From IMG/VR virus record IMGVR_UViG_3300012017_000113, positions 1 through 25,700 of that record: a DNA stretch of 25,700 bases. One strand, given 5' to 3'. The notes under the pieces are model-generated. The model was given only the letters and a program-made list of their open reading frames with translations, had not been told where the DNA came from and searched no databases. The DNA is from a virus. The position numbers were made by a program, and so were the translations under genes. This document shows positions 7,721 through 15,859 of this stretch, one piece after another (within the stretch, counting starts at the first letter, position 1; every line of letters begins with the position of its first letter).

Positions 7721-10700
7721 ATGGCTAACTACGCAAAATCTCTCGGTGAAATGGCTACCGAGAGGGCTTCAGATACCGTTAAAGGATTTGGTAGAAGTCT
7801 TAAGGGCGCATTTTTGTCAGAGACACCAGCTTTGACTGGTGTTATGTCTTTTAGTAGAGAATTACAAAAGCGTGCTGAAAAACAATCTGATAATAAAATA
7901 GAAGACGCTACAAAAGAAGTTGCACAAGAGCAACGAAAGAATAACGTTATAAGTCTTGAAATGGTTCGACAATTAAGAGCCATCAACGGAAACATTGCGG
8001 CTCAAAATAGAATAGCTGCAAAAGCTGAAATACGCAATTCTAAAGCAGCGGCGTTCGCTGAAGAAGCTGAAAAAGAAAAAATTATTCGTGATGAAAAATT
8101 ATTAAAAGCAATCGAAAAGATTGGTGCTAATGATAGTGCATGGAAAGGTAGAAAGCCTGGTGATACTACAACCGGCGGTGGCATTTTAGATTTCATTAAA
8201 AATATTTTTTCTGGTAATTTAGGTGAGATTTTAGGATCAGTTGCTGGAGGCGCAGCAGGACTATACGGTCTGAAAAAAGCTGGCGATATGATAAGAAAAC
8301 CAACTGCTACACCAACTACTCCACCTGCGGGTGGTGGAGGTGCTGGTGGAGGTGCTGGAGCAGCAACATCAGCGGGCAGTAAAGTGTTAAGAGGTCTTGG
8401 ATTCTTAGGAAGAATTGGTGTAAGATTCTTAGGTCCCATAGGTTTATTATATACTGCATATGAAATTTATAATGCATTAGGTACTCTATTTGGTGATAGT
8501 GGCGGTCAATGGGGTGGTAAACCTAACAATATGCCACAAAAAAATACTAACGGACTTGTTAGAAATCAATCCGGAAGAGCAATAGCGAAAGAAAGACAAA
8601 CAACACAATCCGCTACAGATAATATTGCTGATAAAATTATACAAGCCGAAAGCGGTGGGCGAAATGTTGATACTCAGATAAAAGATGCCTCAGGAAAATC
8701 TACAAGCAGTGCATCAGGAATAGCACAGTTTACAAAAGGTACCTTTGAAGGATTAGTTGCAAGATCCCAACCAGGCGATCCTTTATATGAATACGAAAAT
8801 GCAGAGAAAAAAATAAAAAAAGGCAACAGTTTAGTAAGTAAAAATTTTCAACTGATGAAGACAGATGTAAATCTTCAACGAGTTGCACTTGATACACTAA
8901 TTAAAGCAAATTCAAGAGACTTATCAAAAGCTGGAATGCCTGTAAATGATGCAACATTATATCTAGCACATTTTTTAGGTTCAGCTGGAGCCATTAGAGC
9001 ATTATCTCAATCGGACGACACACTATTAACAAATGTTATAAATCCTGATTCTTTAAAAGCAAACAAACCAATATTTGATAAACTTAAAACTGTAGGTGAT
9101 CTAAAAAATTGGGCATCTGCTAAAATGGGAATGTCGAGTAATATTGCCGCAGGAAATCAAAACTTAGTGACTCAAGGAAGACTTAGTAAAGCACAAACTA
9201 ATGCTGCCCTCGGTGAACTAGGTATCAATACTGATAAAGCAGTCGGCAAAAAATCTCAAAGAACTTATCGATTAAAACAAATAGCATCAGCTGGTGGTAA
9301 AGCGGACAATTTACCACCAGGATCTACACCAGAATCACCATTCATGGGTGAAGGTTTAATTGCTGATGCGGTTCAAGATGCTGCGAATGATAATCTTTCA
9401 CCCAAATCTCGATCATTAGGTATTTCACCATCACCATCATCTAGCGGCACGGTTACATCAACGGGCGGTGATGCTAGCGTATTAGAATCCTTAGGCCGAA
9501 TTGAAACTAACACATTGATTGCGGCAACCGCTGCCGTCAGTTCAGATAAAAGAGGAAAAAGAACCGAAGCAAGAAATGTTGCTGATAGAACACGCAGACC
9601 TGCTAAGGCTACAGCAGCAGCACAAGCAAAAGCGGATCCATTTACTCGTTATATTACCACTAAATTAAAATCAATATCAACTGGTTTAGAAAATACAACA
9701 CGCCAACTATTTACTAAAACTTTAGGTGATCTTTTTGGTGTTGGTAAAGGTGCAACACGTTCTAAATTTATAAACAAAGAAGGCGTCATTCCTGGTGCTA
9801 TCGGTAGTCTTGTTGAAAGAGAATTTCAGTTTGGTAAAAAACTTACACCATTCTTTACAAAAATATTCGGTAAACAATATGGTGGACAATATGGCAGAAT
9901 GTTTGGTCAACTTGGTGGAATGTACGCCGACGTTGCAATCAATCAACTAGGATCAGCATTTGGTTTTGATCAAAATAGTCCGTTTGCTTTAGGACAAATT
10001 TTATCTAACTTTAGTTCAAGAGGTAAAAGTAAAAAGAAAGCCGCTGAAGATAAAAAACTTGGAAGAGAACAGTTAATTTATTCTTTGACGGGTATACCTA
10101 CAGGCGGCGCTTCATTCTTGCCATTTTTACAAAAAATGGCACCAGGTTTATTCCCAGGCATGGATCCAAGTGATCCTAGATTTTATGATCCTAGATTTGC
10201 TGTCAACAGCATGGTTACAGGATTCATGGGACCACGTGGTGCGATGGCAGGTCAAATGCAAGGTATGCTTGGTATGCCATTTGGAATGATGGGAAATCCT
10301 TATGCGTCTATGATGGGCGCAGGCACTCCAATGCCTATCATATCAGGCTTTTCAAGTAGACAATTAATTGCTGGTGGACCAGGTGGATTTGGATATGGTG
10401 GAAATACAACAAGTGCTAGAGATAGGGCTACAACAATAAAAGTTGATCCTAATTCAGATTATGCAAGAGAGCAAGCGGCTATAGCCGAAGCAAATGGTCT
10501 ACAAGTTGAAGCAATCACGGAACAAACTCAAGTCAACGAATCAGGATTTAGTGGATTAGCAAACACATTCACTGAAGGTATTTCAGGAATGATGAGAGGT
10601 TTGAGTGGAATGGTATCTGGATTATTCACCGGTGCACCGATGGGCGGTGGCGGTGGTGGATTTAGTTTAGGTAATATATTTGGTGGTGGCGGAACAAGTA

Positions 10701-12193
10701 GTGGCGGAGGTGGTTTTAGTTTTGAGAATATGCTTGGTAGTTTTGGTAGTGGTATTGCAAATCTAGGATCAATGTATCTTGGAAGTAAAATCTCTTCTAA
10801 AGTTATAGGATCTAAAAATCCTTTAGTTCAAACTTTAGGATCAATGTTGATTGGACAGGGCGTTAAAGGTGTAGCAGGAATGGCTTTAAACTCCATGGGA
10901 TTTGGAGGAGTGTCTTCAGCGTTAGGTCTTTCAGGTGCAGCATCAGGATTAAGTTCAATTGGTGGTGCATTGTTTGGATCATCGGTTCCCGCAGCTGGTG
11001 CGATGTATGCCGCACCGACTACAGGTATTTTAGGTAGTTTGGGCGGACTTGGCACCGCTATAGGAGGATTTGGATCAGCACTTGGTGGAGTAGGATCAGC
11101 ATTGATGACTGGTCTTTCTGGTGGTGGTTTTGCGGCGTTAGGTCCTGCATTAGGAGCACTTGCAACTAATCCTGTAGGATGGGCAATACTAGGTGCAGCA
11201 GCACTTTTTGGACTTAATAAGAAAGAAGATCATAGAGCGTCATATTCATTATCGATGGCGTCAGAGAGTCCTGAGGATGGTAATTTAGGATCGGGTAGAG
11301 GAACAAAGCAGGAAATGATAGATTCTGCTAAGATGATGGGCAAATTAGCATGGGCAACAGCAAAACGCATTGAAGGTTATTCGGGAGTTAAAGCAGACTT
11401 TCAAAGAATTGGCGCAAGTCTTCATGGCAATACAAAAAGTTTTTATTTGAATTTTGATAACGGTGAAACAAAAGTCACATCTCTTGATGATTTTGCAAAG
11501 AATCCGAAGAGTGCTTCAAATAAGATGATAGGCATGATTCAAACAAGATTTAAAAAAATCGCACAAGGAGATAAAACAAAAGAGGCGGCAATTAACAAAG
11601 CTGCAAGCGTGACTCGTACAGCAAGCACACCTGAAAAAGCTATATCAGCATCTTTTAATCCACCGCCACCAAAGTCAACATCAAGTTCAAATCCTATTTC
11701 TAAAACTACAACAACATCAACAACTGCAACTAAATCGGTTGTTGTTCCAATTTTACCATCAACATGGAAAAATTATACCGCACAAGAAAAGATAGATTAT
11801 TTTAATAGAAATAAAATTACTCCAGCGCAACTAACTAAACTTGGAGTGTCTGATGCTGACATCAATGCCATCAAAGATTTGGGATATACTGTTACAGATA
11901 CTACTACAACACCTCCAGCTACTCCTACAACACCTCCAGCTACTCCTGCTGCAACACCGACGGTGCCTGTAAATCAAACACCCGCATCAACGTACAATGA
12001 TTTACAGGAGAAAGCAAATCAGGCAACATCATCAGAAACAACTCCGACAAATAATAATGTCCTAAGTAACGTTGGTAATACGGTAGATCAAAGCACTAAA
12101 GTTACAAATATTGTAAATCGTGGAATGTATGATGATTCAATAGCAAAGTTTGGATCTTTTAGATCATCAGAGTTTGGAATGCAACTGCAATAA
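7721..12193 (+). CDS. Very large tape-measure-like tail protein with lytic transglycosylase (SLT-like) domain
   Basis: A 1490-residue protein, far longer than T4 gp29 (590). An N-terminal helical region (about 45-140) is followed by Gly-rich membrane-like stretches (about 160-260). Residues 301-345 are SLT-like: KIIQAESGG with the likely catalytic Glu310, then SGIAQFTKGTFEGL. Residues about 860-1160 are Gly/Met/Phe-rich and hydrophobic, as in tape-measure proteins that insert in the host membrane. Residues 1300-1344 and 1393-1425 are Ser/Thr/Pro linkers flanking a module (1345-1392) also found at the end of the hub protein. Its position after gp26 and the small ORF fits a tape measure that also digests peptidoglycan during entry. 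A separate virion-internal ejection protein is the alternative. Confidence 0.72.
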   Translation: MANYAKSLGEMATERASDTVKGFGRSLKGAFLSETPALTGVMSFSRELQKRAEKQSDNKIEDATKEVAQEQRKNNVISLEMVRQLRAINGNIAAQNRIAAKAEIRNSKAAAFAEEAEKEKIIRDEKLLKAIEKIGANDSAWKGRKPGDTTTGGGILDFIKNIFSGNLGEILGSVAGGAAGLYGLKKAGDMIRKPTATPTTPPAGGGGAGGGAGAATSAGSKVLRGLGFLGRIGVRFLGPIGLLYTAYEIYNALGTLFGDSGGQWGGKPNNMPQKNTNGLVRNQSGRAIAKERQTTQSATDNIADKIIQAESGGRNVDTQIKDASGKSTSSASGIAQFTKGTFEGLVARSQPGDPLYEYENAEKKIKKGNSLVSKNFQLMKTDVNLQRVALDTLIKANSRDLSKAGMPVNDATLYLAHFLGSAGAIRALSQSDDTLLTNVINPDSLKANKPIFDKLKTVGDLKNWASAKMGMSSNIAAGNQNLVTQGRLSKAQTNAALGELGINTDKAVGKKSQRTYRLKQIASAGGKADNLPPGSTPESPFMGEGLIADAVQDAANDNLSPKSRSLGISPSPSSSGTVTSTGGDASVLESLGRIETNTLIAATAAVSSDKRGKRTEARNVADRTRRPAKATAAAQAKADPFTRYITTKLKSISTGLENTTRQLFTKTLGDLFGVGKGATRSKFINKEGVIPGAIGSLVEREFQFGKKLTPFFTKIFGKQYGGQYGRMFGQLGGMYADVAINQLGSAFGFDQNSPFALGQILSNFSSRGKSKKKAAEDKKLGREQLIYSLTGIPTGGASFLPFLQKMAPGLFPGMDPSDPRFYDPRFAVNSMVTGFMGPRGAMAGQMQGMLGMPFGMMGNPYASMMGAGTPMPIISGFSSRQLIAGGPGGFGYGGNTTSARDRATTIKVDPNSDYAREQAAIAEANGLQVEAITEQTQVNESGFSGLANTFTEGISGMMRGLSGMVSGLFTGAPMGGGGGGFSLGNIFGGGGTSSGGGGFSFENMLGSFGSGIANLGSMYLGSKISSKVIGSKNPLVQTLGSMLIGQGVKGVAGMALNSMGFGGVSSALGLSGAASGLSSIGGALFGSSVPAAGAMYAAPTTGILGSLGGLGTAIGGFGSALGGVGSALMTGLSGGGFAALGPALGALATNPVGWAILGAAALFGLNKKEDHRASYSLSMASESPEDGNLGSGRGTKQEMIDSAKMMGKLAWATAKRIEGYSGVKADFQRIGASLHGNTKSFYLNFDNGETKVTSLDDFAKNPKSASNKMIGMIQTRFKKIAQGDKTKEAAINKAASVTRTASTPEKAISASFNPPPPKSTSSSNPISKTTTTSTTATKSVVVPILPSTWKNYTAQEKIDYFNRNKITPAQLTKLGVSDADINAIKDLGYTVTDTTTTPPATPTTPPATPAATPTVPVNQTPASTYNDLQEKANQATSSETTPTNNNVLSNVGNTVDQSTKVTNIVNRGMYDDSIAKFGSFRSSEFGMQLQ

Positions 12194-12217
12194 AAAAGGG
12201 TGGCATTTCTGCCACCC
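12192..12217 (-). terminator. Intrinsic terminator after gp32
   Basis: An 8-bp perfect stem GGGTGGCA / TGCCACCC (12198-12205 with 12210-12217) closes a 4-base loop. Read on the minus strand it is followed directly by six T residues (12197-12192), so it terminates the gp32 operon. On the plus strand only a short A-rich stretch follows, so it would be a weak terminator there, although it lies right at the end of the convergent tape-measure gene. Confidence 0.85.
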
Positions 12218-12248
12218 AAAATACTACTCAGTCAAGGAGAATCAAAAA

Positions 12249-13145
12249 TCAATCTTCTTCTGCTAACTTTTCAAAATAACTCAAGTCTTCATCATCACCA
12301 TCGTCAGCAGCAGTCTTCGTAGCAGGTGCAGCCTTTTGTTGTGCAACTCTTTCAACAACTGGAGATCCACTCGCAATTGCACCAACAGCACCAGCAATTC
12401 CTAGAACGACATTCAAGCGTTCTTTAATTTGGTCATAAGACTTAAAGTTAGTCTTATCCAAGAATTCTGTAAGTTTATATTCAGACTTCCAAATACGCTC
12501 TAAGTCATCGTCATCTTTAGACAATGGACTTGGCTTATCAAATTCTGATTTGTCATAGTTTTGATAACCTTCAACTTTGCGAATTTTCAGTTTAAAGTTA
12601 GCACCTTCCCACAAATCAAATGGATTGATGGGTGACTCATCTTCAAATTCAGGATTCATCAAATCATTTAGTTTATCAAAGATTTTCTTACCAAACTTGA
12701 ACAGACGGACTGTACCATCATTCTCAGGATTAGCAGGATCTTTAACGATATAAATGTTTGCAATGTACTGAAGTTTACGCTTTTGTTTACGTACTACTTC
12801 TTTATTTGCTTCAATGCCAGAGTTCCATAGAATGGTGTTATGTTCACACACTGGGCACTTTTGATTGATGGTTGTCAAGCAGTTATCAATCAACCACTGA
12901 CCAGTAGGACCTTGGATTGAATGAGAAAACATTTGAATCCAGGGCATGTCTTCACCTTCGGGTGAAGGTAGAAAGCGAATTGTTGCCATTCCGTTGCCTG
13001 CTTTGTCAACGGTAGGCTTCCAGAAGCGGTCATCTTCGTATGACTTTTTGCCTTCTTCTTTGTTGCTGAGTTTTGAGAGTTCGCCCGTAAGTTTCTCTAG
13101 GGCTTGTGAGCGTGATTTTTTAAGATCAGCGAATGAATTTGCCAT
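12249..13145 (-). CDS. 32: Single-stranded DNA-binding protein gp32
   Basis: A 298-residue gp32 homologue (T4: 301). The N-terminus has a basic KKSRSQALEKL segment like the cooperative-binding 'LAST' region. The zinc ligands appear as His75, Cys89, Cys97 and Cys100 (SHSIQG...DNCLTT...KCPVC), with the OB-fold aromatic residues around them. The C-terminus is strongly acidic (DDGDDEDLSYFEKLAEED), the docking tail for replication proteins. It follows gp59 and ends at an intrinsic terminator. The leader has four TAATAC repeats around the ribosome-binding site, so translational autoregulation as in T4 is likely. It coats ssDNA during replication, recombination and repair. Confidence 0.96.
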   Translation of the reverse strand: MANSFADLKKSRSQALEKLTGELSKLSNKEEGKKSYEDDRFWKPTVDKAGNGMATIRFLPSPEGEDMPWIQMFSHSIQGPTGQWLIDNCLTTINQKCPVCEHNTILWNSGIEANKEVVRKQKRKLQYIANIYIVKDPANPENDGTVRLFKFGKKIFDKLNDLMNPEFEDESPINPFDLWEGANFKLKIRKVEGYQNYDKSEFDKPSPLSKDDDDLERIWKSEYKLTEFLDKTNFKSYDQIKERLNVVLGIAGAVGAIASGSPVVERVAQQKAAPATKTAADDGDDEDLSYFEKLAEED

Positions 13146-13147
13146 AT

Positions 13148-13217
13148 GTATTACCTCGTATTAAAAATGTATTAAAATGTATTACTCTTGTCCACATGTA
13201 TCATTATCACCTACATG
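13148..13217 (-). promoter_or_regulatory. gp32 mRNA leader: hairpin plus four TAATAC repeats, putative autogenous operator
   Basis: On the minus strand TAATAC occurs four times (13184, 13174, 13163 and 13153 as 5' bases) with a 10-11 base period. The last two flank the CGAGG ribosome-binding site (13158-13154) of gp32. Upstream, CATGTA / TACATG (13217-13212 with 13200-13195) can form a hairpin with an 11-base loop. In T4, gp32 represses its own translation by binding an unstructured AU-rich leader nucleated from an upstream folded element; this arrangement is similar in layout. The function is inferred. Confidence 0.5.
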
Positions 13218-13285
13218 AGTATATAGTAATTCTACATTGTTTTTTGGCATAAGTAAAGCACAAATTTGCCTTTTTACAATCTTTT

Positions 13286-13882
13286 TTATTTCTGTACCAA
13301 TTGCCTTAGAACTGACTTCAGTTTTGGTATGTCTACTTTTAAGAAGGGCTGGTATTTTTTGCATAACTTGCTGATATCAATATAGATAGGATCTGATATA
13401 ATTTTGTCTGATTTGTGTATAAAATTTAGTATGTTGTCAAGTATGCATAATGTCTCCAAACTAATTTCTTTTCGCATGTACTTTTGAATGATTTCAGGAT
13501 GATTGCCATCCACTGGAGTAAATAACGCATTAAATTCTTTCGAAGACAAGTCACTTACGAATTCCATTTCATTTTTAAAATGGTAACTCAATGATTCTTG
13601 TCTTCGTTTCCAATTCTTGTAGCGGTCTTCACATTCATCAGACAATAGTTCACCAACCCACATGTTTGTCTGATATAGAAAGTTTGCTACAAGAAAACTT
13701 TCAAGGTATGTATCTTTTCTATTGCCTAATTTGGCAAAAAAGATTTTGTCTTTACGTTTTAGAAATGTATCTAATGATACCTTACTCTTCTTATTGTACT
13801 TAAAATAATCATAAGTATCAAGTGTAAAATGATTTTTAATTGCTAAGTATGTTCGATATGCGTCAATTGCTTCCATTCTCAT
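13286..13882 (-). CDS. 59: Helicase loader gp59-like
   Basis: A 198-residue protein matching T4 gp59 (217 residues), which loads the gp41 helicase onto gp32-coated forks. The N-terminus lines up with T4: AIDAYRTYLAIKNHF, then DYFKYNKKSKVS, then RKDKIFFAKLG, then a helix with LVANFLYQTNMWVGEL. The C-terminal half is helical (ISLETLCILDNILNFI), as in the all-helical gp59 fold. It is directly upstream of gp32, as in T4, and overlaps the end of the acidic ORF by 20 bases. A second ATG at 13876 is a possible start. Replication function is well supported by both the sequence pattern and the neighbourhood. Confidence 0.88.
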   Translation of the reverse strand: MRMEAIDAYRTYLAIKNHFTLDTYDYFKYNKKSKVSLDTFLKRKDKIFFAKLGNRKDTYLESFLVANFLYQTNMWVGELLSDECEDRYKNWKRRQESLSYHFKNEMEFVSDLSSKEFNALFTPVDGNHPEIIQKYMRKEISLETLCILDNILNFIHKSDKIISDPIYIDISKLCKKYQPFLKVDIPKLKSVLRQLVQK

Positions 13883-14282
13883 CGGAGACTTCTTCTATAT
13901 TAAGTGGACCAGTTAATATGGTTTCGGAGTCAGTACATACCCAATTATCACTTTCCAAATCTAACAAACTACCACCTTCAAGAAATTCTTCCATTGCTTC
14001 AATTTCTTCTTCAGTCATACCTTCAAATTCATAGTCAACCCACCAACCATCATCTTCGGATGAATCTTCAACTTCAAATTCATCAAAGACACTGACACCT
14101 TCATCCTCATCATAAGATTCTAACCATTCTTCAATGGTTGTATTTTCAGGTGCGACAACATAGTATTCACCCCATCGCCAACCTAAATTATAAGTTATTT
14201 TTTGACCAGTCTCTAAGTTTTTCCAATACTCAGTCTGTACAATTGACTTTTTATGTTCAGTTGTAATTTTCCATGTAGTCAT
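13863..14282 (-). CDS. Highly acidic protein of unknown function between gp33 and gp59
   Basis: A 139-residue protein I do not recognise. Residues 1-50 look folded, with Trp/Tyr-rich TEYWKNLETGQKITYNLGWR and WGEYYVVAPE. From about residue 50 it is dominated by Asp/Glu (YDEDEGVSVFDEFEVEDSSE, then MTEEEIEAMEEF). It overlaps gp33 by 4 bases (ATGA) and gp59 by 20 bases, so it is co-translated with the replication and late-transcription genes. The acidity could reflect DNA mimicry or docking to basic partners, but nothing in the sequence proves that. Coding status is firm because of the tight overlaps. Confidence 0.75.
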   Translation of the reverse strand: MTTWKITTEHKKSIVQTEYWKNLETGQKITYNLGWRWGEYYVVAPENTTIEEWLESYDEDEGVSVFDEFEVEDSSEDDGWWVDYEFEGMTEEEIEAMEEFLEGGSLLDLESDNWVCTDSETILTGPLNIEEVSDENGSN

Positions 14283-14551
14283 ATTTCATCATCCTCTAGT
14301 GGTAATCTCGCTTTTCTGGTAATCATGTTTGAGTCCATTGCTTCAGTTTCAATCCGACTTTTCATTCGTGGCGAAACTAATGCAGCAGCAGTTTCAATTT
14401 CTATATTCTTTTCTTCACAATATAGAACGATTGCATCTATCATAGTGATAGGATGTTTTTCTCGCATGATACCAGTAATGTGACGTTCAAATTCTTTACT
14501 CGTTAATATATTCAAATTCATATTAGATTCGCATTTTTGTTTTTTGGACAT
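14279..14551 (-). CDS. 33: Late-promoter transcription accessory protein gp33-like
   Basis: A 90-residue protein. Its centre follows T4 gp33 closely: MIDAIVLYCEEKNIEIETAA lines up with the T4 segment YLEATTAFLEENSIPETQFA. This is followed by RIETEAMDSNMI versus the T4 IQSEAIDENLL. T4 gp33 (112 residues) bridges host RNA polymerase beta-flap and the sliding clamp at late promoters. The T4 C-terminal clamp-binding LDFLL is not obvious here; the end reads RLPLEDDEI, so clamp contact may use a variant motif. The start at 14551 overlaps the lysin gene by 29 bases and has a GGGGAAAGG just upstream. A second ATG at 14521 would avoid the overlap but lacks a ribosome-binding site. Confidence 0.85.
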   Translation of the reverse strand: MSKKQKCESNMNLNILTSKEFERHITGIMREKHPITMIDAIVLYCEEKNIEIETAAALVSPRMKSRIETEAMDSNMITRKARLPLEDDEI

Positions 14552-15047
14552 CCTTTCCCCAACGATAGAAAATGTGGTCGCCGATTTGCACGACTTTTGT
14601 TGCGGTCTTAGCCCAAGGTGGTTTCACGTAAGTTGCATGAAAGTGCGTAGCACCTTCTACAACGTCTATCATAATGCCTTTTTTGTATCCTGTCAAGAGA
14701 AATTCTGCAACCTTGTAAGATTGTTTCCACATGTCCATGTTCTTAGGTTTGTGATCCTTTACGATACAATACCAAGAGAACTGACAATCTTGTGTCACAA
14801 TATCTTTAATGTTCTTTGGAAATCTATTTTGCTTGTCGGCTAAGCGATTGAGTACGACCATACCAACTGCTATCTTACCAATTGAAGGCTGATTGCCTGC
14901 TTCATGGTAGATATTGAGTGCCATCCAGTACAAGTCAATTTTGCTTGTATCTTTGCTTTTCAGTAATGATTGTGGATCTAATGCGTATGCTACAGATGCA
15001 AAAAGCAAAGAAAAGAGTAACACTACAACCTTTGAGAAGGTTTTCAT
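14523..15047 (-). CDS. Secreted cell wall hydrolase, SleB-type (Hydrolase_2) endolysin
   Basis: A 174-residue protein with a signal peptide: MKTFSK, a hydrophobic core (VVVLLFSLLFASV), and a likely cleavage after AYA (residue 22). The mature part has the SleB family pattern: WMALNIYHEAGNQP with the likely catalytic Glu49, VGMVVLNRL, a CQFSWYC segment (88-94) and THFHATYVKPPWA. SleB-type enzymes cleave peptidoglycan. An exported lysin does not need a large-hole holin, which matches small holin-like proteins such as the one at 7149-7715. An AAGGAG ribosome-binding site and a candidate late promoter lie upstream. It shares its transcript with gp33, gp59 and gp32. Confidence 0.88.
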   Translation of the reverse strand: MKTFSKVVVLLFSLLFASVAYALDPQSLLKSKDTSKIDLYWMALNIYHEAGNQPSIGKIAVGMVVLNRLADKQNRFPKNIKDIVTQDCQFSWYCIVKDHKPKNMDMWKQSYKVAEFLLTGYKKGIMIDVVEGATHFHATYVKPPWAKTATKVVQIGDHIFYRWGKDVQKTKMRI

Positions 15048-15065
15048 ATCTGCTCCTTATAGAAC

Positions 15066-15089
15066 GGGAACAATTCCCTATATATTTAG
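15066..15089 (-). promoter_or_regulatory. Candidate late promoter box and short hairpin upstream of the lysin
   Basis: In the 46-base gap between the GDPD-like gene and the lysin, the minus strand has CTAAATA (15089-15083), similar to late -10 boxes of T4-like phages. It is followed by the inverted repeat GGGAA-TTG-TTCCC (15078-15066) that would lie near the transcript's 5' end. The lysin start is 36 bases beyond the box. It is the only sizeable gap between the glycan and late-gene blocks, which is why a promoter is expected here. Confidence 0.4.
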
Positions 15090-15093
15090 TATT

Positions 15094-15546
15094 CTACACG
15101 ATTTCAGATAGTTTGTCAACATAATCCGAACAGATTGCATAGCATTCTAATTTGGAACACTTTTCTAATACCATAAATTGCTCTGGCATGACGCATACGG
15201 AGGTTTTGGTTAACTTGCTCTTAGGATAAGCCCATATGAAACCATGACTTGTCAGTGTGTATGCATCTTTTTCATGCCAAAAATAATGAAGATTAGTTTT
15301 GGTTAACCACTCCAATGCTTCTATATTCTTCACATGAATCCATAACAATGTAGCATTATCATATAAGAATTCTTCGTCAATCTTGTGTTGTGGTTCATCA
15401 TGCCCTAAGTAGAATTGATCATAGACACGCCATAAATCAATCTCACATTGATAACCAGATTTCATTGCATACCGTATTTGGTCAGGAAAGTTTTCTAATG
15501 TTGAATTTGGTCCATTTACTAGACCTCTATGTGCGATTAGTAGCAT
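15094..15546 (-). CDS. Short glycerophosphodiester phosphodiesterase-like protein
   Basis: The protein is read from the ATG at 15546 (MLLIAHRG), 150 residues. An upstream ATG at 15585 only adds a tail inside the cupin gene. The N-terminus has the GDPD signature: AHRG (His6, Arg7), then TLEN (Glu18), CEIDLW (Glu35, Asp37) and LGHDEP (His49, Asp50). These are the metal and catalytic positions of the family. GDPD enzymes are usually about 240 residues, so this is a shortened barrel. It overlaps the cupin gene by 20 bases and ends the glycan operon. It might remove or add a glycerophosphate-type group on a glycan; substrate is unknown. Confidence 0.7.
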   Translation of the reverse strand: MLLIAHRGLVNGPNSTLENFPDQIRYAMKSGYQCEIDLWRVYDQFYLGHDEPQHKIDEEFLYDNATLLWIHVKNIEALEWLTKTNLHYFWHEKDAYTLTSHGFIWAYPKSKLTKTSVCVMPEQFMVLEKCSKLECYAICSDYVDKLSEIV

Positions 15547-15859
15547 CGTATTTGTCCGTTGGTATGCTTGGCCACCGCACCACAATGAGTTCGGTGTCTT
15601 CCAAGAAGGTTACATTTGAAATTTCATTTGCTTCGTAGATCCACATGTCACCAGTTTTTAGATGTAAACCAGATACATTGAGTTCACCACGAACGATATA
15701 ATTTAACTCCGTTGTAAGTTTATGATAGTGTGAGAATGTAGGATCATTCTTAGGATGTTTATGGTGTGCAATCTCAAAAAGATTTGTTCTATAAATTGAG
15801 TTTTCAAAGTCACCAACAAACCATCCTTTGAAATACTTTTCAATGTTTGAAACAATCAT
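15527..15859 (-). CDS. Single-domain cupin protein
   Basis: A 110-residue cupin. Motif 1 is textbook: His44-Tyr-His46, four residues, Glu51, six residues, Gly58 (SHYHKLTTELNYIVRG), giving a metal site. A second half follows with LKTGDMWIYEANEI. It overlaps the nucleotidyltransferase-isomerase fusion by 4 bases (ATGA) and the GDPD-like gene by 20. Small cupins in glycan clusters are often sugar isomerases, epimerases or binding proteins. Which applies here cannot be decided from the sequence, but the position points to nucleotide-sugar or sugar-phosphate processing. Confidence 0.75.
   Translation of the reverse strand: MIVSNIEKYFKGWFVGDFENSIYRTNLFEIAHHKHPKNDPTFSHYHKLTTELNYIVRGELNVSGLHLKTGDMWIYEANEISNVTFLEDTELIVVRWPSIPTDKYDATNRT

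Noticed and set aside
8002-8439. Minus-strand 145-codon ORF rich in Pro and Ala
   Set aside because: It is the antisense shadow of a Gly/Ala-rich part of the tape-measure gene.
13182-13364. Minus-strand 60-codon ORF overlapping the end of gp59
   Set aside because: It is out of frame inside gp59 and extends into the gp32 leader; no ribosome-binding site and no recognisable protein.
15547-15585. Upstream start for the GDPD-like gene
   Set aside because: It adds 13 residues inside the cupin gene before MLLIAHRG, which is the normal first strand of the family.
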